Assembly (NCBI GenBank): GCA_024762585.1
Contig: JANTHE010000005.1
Location: 1 to 39,704, forward strand
Reading direction: 5' to 3'
Source: Sulfuricurvum sp.
Lineage (GTDB): Bacteria; Campylobacterota; Campylobacteria; Campylobacterales; Sulfurimonadaceae
DNA: 39,704 nt
A program made the translations under genes and the position numbers. This document shows positions 36,080-39,704 of this stretch, in pieces. The stretch's first letter is position 1; the number at the start of each line of letters is the position of its first letter. The notes beneath the pieces were generated by a model, which saw only the letters and a program-made list of their open reading frames with translations, was not told where the DNA came from and did not search any database.

Positions 36080-37170
36080 ACGAATATGAAAACGAGCTTG
36101 CCGCACTGAAACGATCCGGACGCTACCGGGAACGCAGAATCTTTGACGAAGCAATGGTCGATCTGGCTTCGAACGACTACCTCGGTCTGGCGGAAAAACC
36201 GGAGCTGCTGGATGCGGCACTTGAGAAACTTGCTCCCTACCGTGCACATGCCCCCAAAGCTTCAATGCTGGTCAATGGCTATCATCCGCTGCACAAAGCG
36301 TTTGAAACGGCCCTGTGCGAAGCCAACGGTTTTGAAGATGCTATCGTGATGGGCAGCGGCTTCAATGCAAACATCGCGATGATCGAGGCGCTGGTACGGC
36401 GCGGGGATACACTATTTGTCGACGAAAAGTACCATGCCAGCGGTCTGCTGGCGGCCAAACTGGTCGGCGGTACAGTCGTGCGGTTTGCGCATAATGACAC
36501 TGCCGATTTGGCGCAAAAGCTTGACACTGCTCCGGCCAAACGCCGTATCATCGCTGTCGAGGGGATCTACTCCATGGATGGCGATCTGGTGCACCGAGAG
36601 ATCTTCGACATCGCCGAACGGTACGACGCCCTGCTGGTCGTCGATGAGGCGCACAGCAGCGGGGTCGTGGGCGAGCGGCTGCTCGGCGTTTTTGACCTCT
36701 ACGGCATTACGCCGCGCCAAAATCACCTCAAAATGGGAACGCTTGGCAAGGCATACGGCAGTTTCGGTGCTTATGTATTGGCTTCGAGCCATATCACGGA
36801 GTACCTTGTCAATCGCGCCAAACCGGTTATTTACGCCACGGCGCCGTCGCTGATCGATACGGCGCTGGGACACACGTCGCTTGAATATATCCTTGCAAAT
36901 GTGCCAACGCTGCAAACGGCGATTGCAAAGCGACAGGAGCTTGTCACCACCCATTTCGATATCGCCATGGACGGCCTCATCGCTGCCATCCCGGTGGGAG
37001 ACAACCGCAAGGTTATGGAGATACAGAAAGCACTCATGAATAAAAATATCCTGGTCGGCGCGATTCGACAGCCTACTGTGGAAAAAGCGATTGTGCGTCT
37101 AATTGGCAGAGTTGCGGTAGAAGAACGACTTCTTACTGTGACCTGCCGGGAGATCCGGCAGGTGCAGTAA
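36076..37170 (+). CDS. bioF: 8-amino-7-oxononanoate synthase (BioF-like, alpha-oxoamine synthase family)
   Basis: A 364-residue PLP enzyme starting with GTG 36076, which overlaps the peptidase stop (GTGA). It has ASNDYLGLAE, VDEAHSSGVVGE with Asp190 and His193, and the Schiff-base Lys225 in TLGKAYGSFGAY. BioF joins pimeloyl-ACP and alanine at the start of biotin ring synthesis. Close relatives (2-amino-3-ketobutyrate CoA ligase, ALA synthase) share these motifs; the short length and the absence of their typical insertions favour BioF. No other biotin gene is in the window. A perfect hairpin lies inside the last codons. Confidence 0.88.
   Translation: MNEYENELAALKRSGRYRERRIFDEAMVDLASNDYLGLAEKPELLDAALEKLAPYRAHAPKASMLVNGYHPLHKAFETALCEANGFEDAIVMGSGFNANIAMIEALVRRGDTLFVDEKYHASGLLAAKLVGGTVVRFAHNDTADLAQKLDTAPAKRRIIAVEGIYSMDGDLVHREIFDIAERYDALLVVDEAHSSGVVGERLLGVFDLYGITPRQNHLKMGTLGKAYGSFGAYVLASSHITEYLVNRAKPVIYATAPSLIDTALGHTSLEYILANVPTLQTAIAKRQELVTTHFDIAMDGLIAAIPVGDNRKVMEIQKALMNKNILVGAIRQPTVEKAIVRLIGRVAVEERLLTVTCREIRQVQ
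37141..37163. terminator. Hairpin at the bioF 3' end, between convergent genes
   Basis: ACCTGCCGG (37141-37149) pairs perfectly with CCGGCAGGT (37155-37163) around GAGAT. The stem lies within the last bioF codons; T-rich bases (37180-37189) follow on the forward strand. It sits directly between bioF and the reverse-strand lipoprotein, whose stop is at 37174, and may serve both. Confidence 0.6.
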
Positions 37171-37173
37171 AGC

Positions 37174-37917
37174 TTACATTTTTGTTTTCTGGTAGACTGA
37201 CACTTTGTGGGTCTTGCCGGAGTCATCTTTAACAGTATAATCACTCGTCATACTCATATCTATCGATGCAGGTGTGCCATTATTGATATCTTCATCGTAG
37301 TAACTGGTTGGACAGGTTGTACTGACATAGTTCGGACCGTTGTAATCGAAATAGTTGACGCTGTAGTCCGGACTGCTCCCTTCCATCAATGCTTCTGTCT
37401 CAGCATCGCTGGCAATGGTGACGGGCAGAAATGGCTTGTAGGTCTCCTCGCAATCAAAACTGCCGTACCCGGATGCGGTACCTTTGTAGTGCACTTTGGC
37501 AGTTTTGTAGTCAATAGTTTCTGTTGCCTGGATGCTCTTCCCGTCAACGACACCGTTTATGGTTTCGACTTTCGTCAGATCCGTGACCGTCATTGACCCG
37601 ACATTCAGGTGAAAGCCCTGTGCGGCGGACATGAGTTTGCAGTCGTAGGAGATATCCCCTTGATACCCGGATTTGGTTTCTAGTGATGCGCTGCCAAACG
37701 ATTGTGAATCACTGCAGGTGTATGCAACTATTCCACTGCCCGTTGAAGACGAGTTTCCGCTTGCGGAAGAGGAACTGCCCTCTGCGGAAGAGGAATTGCC
37801 ATTTGCAGCCGACGATGAACTTCCAGCATCGCCATTTGGGGATGTGCTTCCGCCTCCGCCACAGCCTGTCAGGGCCGCCATGGCTGCCAGCGAGGCAATA
37901 AATATTGCTGTTTTCAT
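37174..37917 (-). CDS. Ser-rich lipoprotein of unknown function
   Basis: A 247-residue protein starting at ATG 37917 behind CAGGAG. The signal ends in the lipobox ALTGC (Cys19), followed by a low-complexity linker rich in Ser, Gly and Asn (about residues 20-62) encoded partly by a 21-bp tandem repeat. The rest is beta-rich, with six Cys spaced for disulphides and many Tyr, Thr and Asp, ending in Met. It is likely a surface or periplasmic lipoprotein on a flexible tether. A TACTTT/AAAGTA inverted repeat (37957-37972) lies upstream near its promoter. I do not recognise the family. Confidence 0.75.
   Translation of the reverse strand: MKTAIFIASLAAMAALTGCGGGGSTSPNGDAGSSSSAANGNSSSAEGSSSSASGNSSSTGSGIVAYTCSDSQSFGSASLETKSGYQGDISYDCKLMSAAQGFHLNVGSMTVTDLTKVETINGVVDGKSIQATETIDYKTAKVHYKGTASGYGSFDCEETYKPFLPVTIASDAETEALMEGSSPDYSVNYFDYNGPNYVSTTCPTSYYDEDINNGTPASIDMSMTSDYTVKDDSGKTHKVSVYQKTKM
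37745..37807. repeat. 21-bp tandem repeat in the lipoprotein linker
   Basis: Three 21-base units (37745-37765, 37766-37786, 37787-37807) share the pattern GAAGA-GA---TGCC---TGCG with substitutions; a fourth, weaker unit is at 37808-37828. Each unit encodes seven linker residues of the reverse gene. Because 21 is a multiple of three, copy-number change would keep the frame. Confidence 0.75.
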
Positions 37918-38035
37918 TTCACTACTCCTGTGTATAAGTAATATAGGGTACCTCTGTACTTTAGTAAAAGTATGATTACATGCTTCTTAATCCCCTGTAT
38001 CGGCAGTTAATATCGATATGGGTAAAATACGGACC

Positions 38036-38731
38036 ATGATTACGGTCACACGCCTGAAAATCGATTATCATGACGCAGTGCTGGTCGACATCGCCTTCGA
38101 GATCCGTGATGCTTTGGCGCTGGTGGGCCAAAGCGGCAGCGGAAAGAGTCTGACGCTCAAAGCGCTGCTGGGGATGCTGCCCGTTGCGATGGCGTGCGAA
38201 CTGCAGATAGCGGCGCCGTTTACGCTGTCGCGGGGCGAAACCGTGGCGTTTGTACCGCAAAACCCGTTTACGGCCCTGTCGCCGTTGACAAAGGTGCGCG
38301 CACATTTCGACGGGTTGGACGCCTCTGCCATTGAAGGGCTTGTCGGGCAGGTGGGACTGGACCCGGTGCTGCTGGAGCGGTTTCCCCCCGAACTCTCGGG
38401 CGGACAGCTGCAGCGCGTGATCATCGCCCTGGCGCTGTCGCATGCACCGAAGCTGCTGCTGCTGGATGAACCGACAACTGCACTCGACCCGAAGACACGC
38501 GAACACATTATCTTCTTGCTGAGGAGACTGCAAAAAGAGATGGGCTTTAGTATGCTCTTTGTCACGCATGATATTGTCTCTGCACGTGCCTTGTGCGACG
38601 ACGTCTGTGTCATCCGCCAAGGACAGGTCGTGGAGAAAGGCAGGATGCAAAGCATCATGGACGCTCCGCGTGCAGCCTATACCAAAACGTTGATAGAAGC
38701 GAGTTTCGCCACAAGGGAGTTCAGGAAATGA
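38036..38731 (+). CDS. Compact ABC transporter ATP-binding protein, peptide/nickel type
   Basis: I place the start at ATG 38036 (MITVTRLKIDYHDAV), giving 231 residues; an in-frame ATG at 38018 has no ribosome-binding site. Walker A is GQSGSGKS (31-38), the Q-loop is VPQNPF, the signature is ELSGGQLQRV, Walker B is LLLLDEP and the switch His is in FVTHD. The pattern resembles DppD/OppD and NikD ATPases, but it lacks their C-terminal Cys-rich extension. No permease or binding protein is adjacent. A TAAAAT box (38023-38028) is only 7 bases before the ATG. The stop overlaps the PBP1A start (ATGA), suggesting coupled translation. Confidence 0.87.
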   Translation: MITVTRLKIDYHDAVLVDIAFEIRDALALVGQSGSGKSLTLKALLGMLPVAMACELQIAAPFTLSRGETVAFVPQNPFTALSPLTKVRAHFDGLDASAIEGLVGQVGLDPVLLERFPPELSGGQLQRVIIALALSHAPKLLLLDEPTTALDPKTREHIIFLLRRLQKEMGFSMLFVTHDIVSARALCDDVCVIRQGQVVEKGRMQSIMDAPRAAYTKTLIEASFATREFRK

Positions 38732-39704
38732 TGCGTTCTGTATGGGGGCTTTTTTTCGCCGGAACCCTCGCGGTGACTCTTTTTGTGGGCTATTTCGTAG
38801 CCGAATACGGCCATGAAACCCAAAATCTTGTCGAGTACCGTCCGCAGCTCACGACCTATATTTATGACCGAAACGGTGAGAAAATCGCCAATATATTTGA
38901 CAAGCAAAATCGCACTTATGTACCCTTTGACGAGATACCTCCGCGCGTTGTAGAGGCATTGCTGGCCATCGAAGACACAACGTTTTTCGAACATTACGGC
39001 GTGAATATCGACGCGATCTTTCGTGCCGTCATCAAAGATATCAAGGCGGGAAAGCTGGTCGAAGGGGCGAGCACCATCACCCAGCAGCTGGTGAAAAATA
39101 CGCTTCTGACGCGTGAGAAGAAGTTTTCGCGCAAGCTCAAAGAGCTGATCTACTCGATCAAACTCGAAACAGAACTGAGCAAAGAGCAGATTCTGGAGCG
39201 TTACCTCAACGCCATCTATCTCGGACACGGCTATTATGGCATCAAAACGGCGGCATTGGGCTATTTTCACAAGCCGCTTAACCGCTTGACGCTCAAAGAG
39301 ATCGCCATACTGGTCGGGCTTCCCAAGGCCCCCTCGTTCTATGCGCCGACACGAAATTACGAGCTTTCCCTGGGGCGGGCGAATCGTGTGATTTCCCGCA
39401 TGCACACACTGGGATGGATCGATCAGCAGGCGTATAAGACAGCAATGCGGGAACGGCCGAAGGTTTTTGATGAAACCCTGACGCAAAACCGTGCCCCTTA
39501 CGTTGTCGATGAGGTGCTTCGCCGTGCCGCGCAACTTTATCCGGATATCAGAACCGGGGGGTACAGCATCTATACCACCATCGACCTAGATCTTCAAAAC
39601 GCGGGTAAAAATGCGTTGAAGAAGGCTTATAAACAGATCGTGGCCCGGGCCAGATCGGATGAGGATGTCAATGAGACCAGATTGGAGCAGCCCAACGGTG
39701 CGCT
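38728..39704 (+). CDS. Class A penicillin-binding protein 1A, N-terminal part, 3' end outside window
   Basis: The frame is open from ATG 38728 to the window end (325 complete codons). AAGGGAG lies 8 bases upstream; a second ATG follows directly at 38731. Residues ~4-24 are a signal anchor. The glycosyltransferase (GT51) domain follows, with catalytic Glu82 in AIEDTTFFEHYGV, then GASTITQQLVKN, RKLKELIYSIKLE and YLNAIYLGHGYYGI. The start of the linker to the transpeptidase domain (GGYSIYTTIDLDLQ) is the last recognisable part. It polymerises and cross-links peptidoglycan in the periplasm. It overlaps an orphan ABC ATPase by 4 bases. Confidence 0.96.
   Translation, partial: MMRSVWGLFFAGTLAVTLFVGYFVAEYGHETQNLVEYRPQLTTYIYDRNGEKIANIFDKQNRTYVPFDEIPPRVVEALLAIEDTTFFEHYGVNIDAIFRAVIKDIKAGKLVEGASTITQQLVKNTLLTREKKFSRKLKELIYSIKLETELSKEQILERYLNAIYLGHGYYGIKTAALGYFHKPLNRLTLKEIAILVGLPKAPSFYAPTRNYELSLGRANRVISRMHTLGWIDQQAYKTAMRERPKVFDETLTQNRAPYVVDEVLRRAAQLYPDIRTGGYSIYTTIDLDLQNAGKNALKKAYKQIVARARSDEDVNETRLEQPNGA

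Noticed and set aside
37673-37975. A forward open frame encoding a Glu/Leu/Pro-rich repeat protein.
   Set aside because: It is the antisense image of the 21-bp repeat in the reverse-strand lipoprotein, which has the better start, lipobox and ribosome-binding site.
38677-39534. A 285-codon reverse frame opposite the PBP1A gene.
   Set aside because: The forward frame has clear GT51 motifs, a ribosome-binding site and continues out of the window; the reverse frame has none.

Overview
This window is part of a bacterial chromosome that most resembles the Campylobacterota (the former Epsilonproteobacteria), probably one of the free-living sulfur- or hydrogen-oxidising lineages near Sulfurimonas, Sulfuricurvum or Sulfurovum. 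The evidence is the gene order tuf-rpmG-tRNA-Trp-secE-nusG-rplKAJL-rpoB-rpoC-rpsL-rpsG-fusA in one direction, the protein sequences, and the many very short or overlapping gene joints. GC content is moderate by eye. The genus cannot be fixed from sequence reading alone.

Layout. (1) 1-1700: two tandem outer-membrane phospholipase A genes, the first cut by the window edge. (2) 1693-2430: a reverse-strand yaaA-type gene. (3) 2479-20114: a long translation and transcription block. It opens with a consensus sigma-70 promoter and four tRNAs (Thr-Tyr-Gly-Thr), then tuf, rpmG, tRNA-Trp, secE, nusG, rplK, rplA, an L10-type leader, rplJ, rplL, rpoB, rpoC, rpsL, rpsG and fusA. Its spacers are unusually rich in stem-loops, and an imperfect inverted repeat flanks rpsL. 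(4) 20135-23338, reverse strand: prfB, a lipoprotein-like coiled-coil protein, bpt and a DUF3108-like gene, tightly packed. (5) 23400-24221: panC, divergent from prfB. (6) 24267-26411, reverse strand: ftsI and a small acidic protein. (7) 26468-30141: a secreted protein of unknown function, ftsW, murG and a DedA-family gene. (8) 30406-31461: a WecA/TagO-type phosphoglycosyltransferase in an AT-rich setting. (9) 31605-37170: alaS, a CopD/HemJ-like membrane protein, maf, an M48 lipoprotein peptidase and a bioF-like gene, mostly joined by 1-4 base overlaps. (10) 37174-37917, reverse strand: a Ser-rich lipoprotein with a 21-bp tandem repeat. (11) 38036 to the window end: a compact ABC ATPase whose stop overlaps the start of a class A penicillin-binding protein that runs out of the window.

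Most genes are core: ribosome and RNA polymerase synthesis, translation factors, peptidoglycan synthesis (ftsI, ftsW, murG, a PBP1A) and envelope lipoproteins. I found no CRISPR array, insertion sequence, prophage, toxin-antitoxin or defence genes, and no convincing new multi-gene system. The observations most worth following are regulatory or structural: the repeat pair around rpsL, the strong stem-loop before fusA, a hairpin that abuts the maf start codon with its ribosome-binding site in the loop, the folded rplL-rpoB spacer, facing -10 boxes between prfB and panC, and a few little-known membrane proteins placed in translation-coupled operons.
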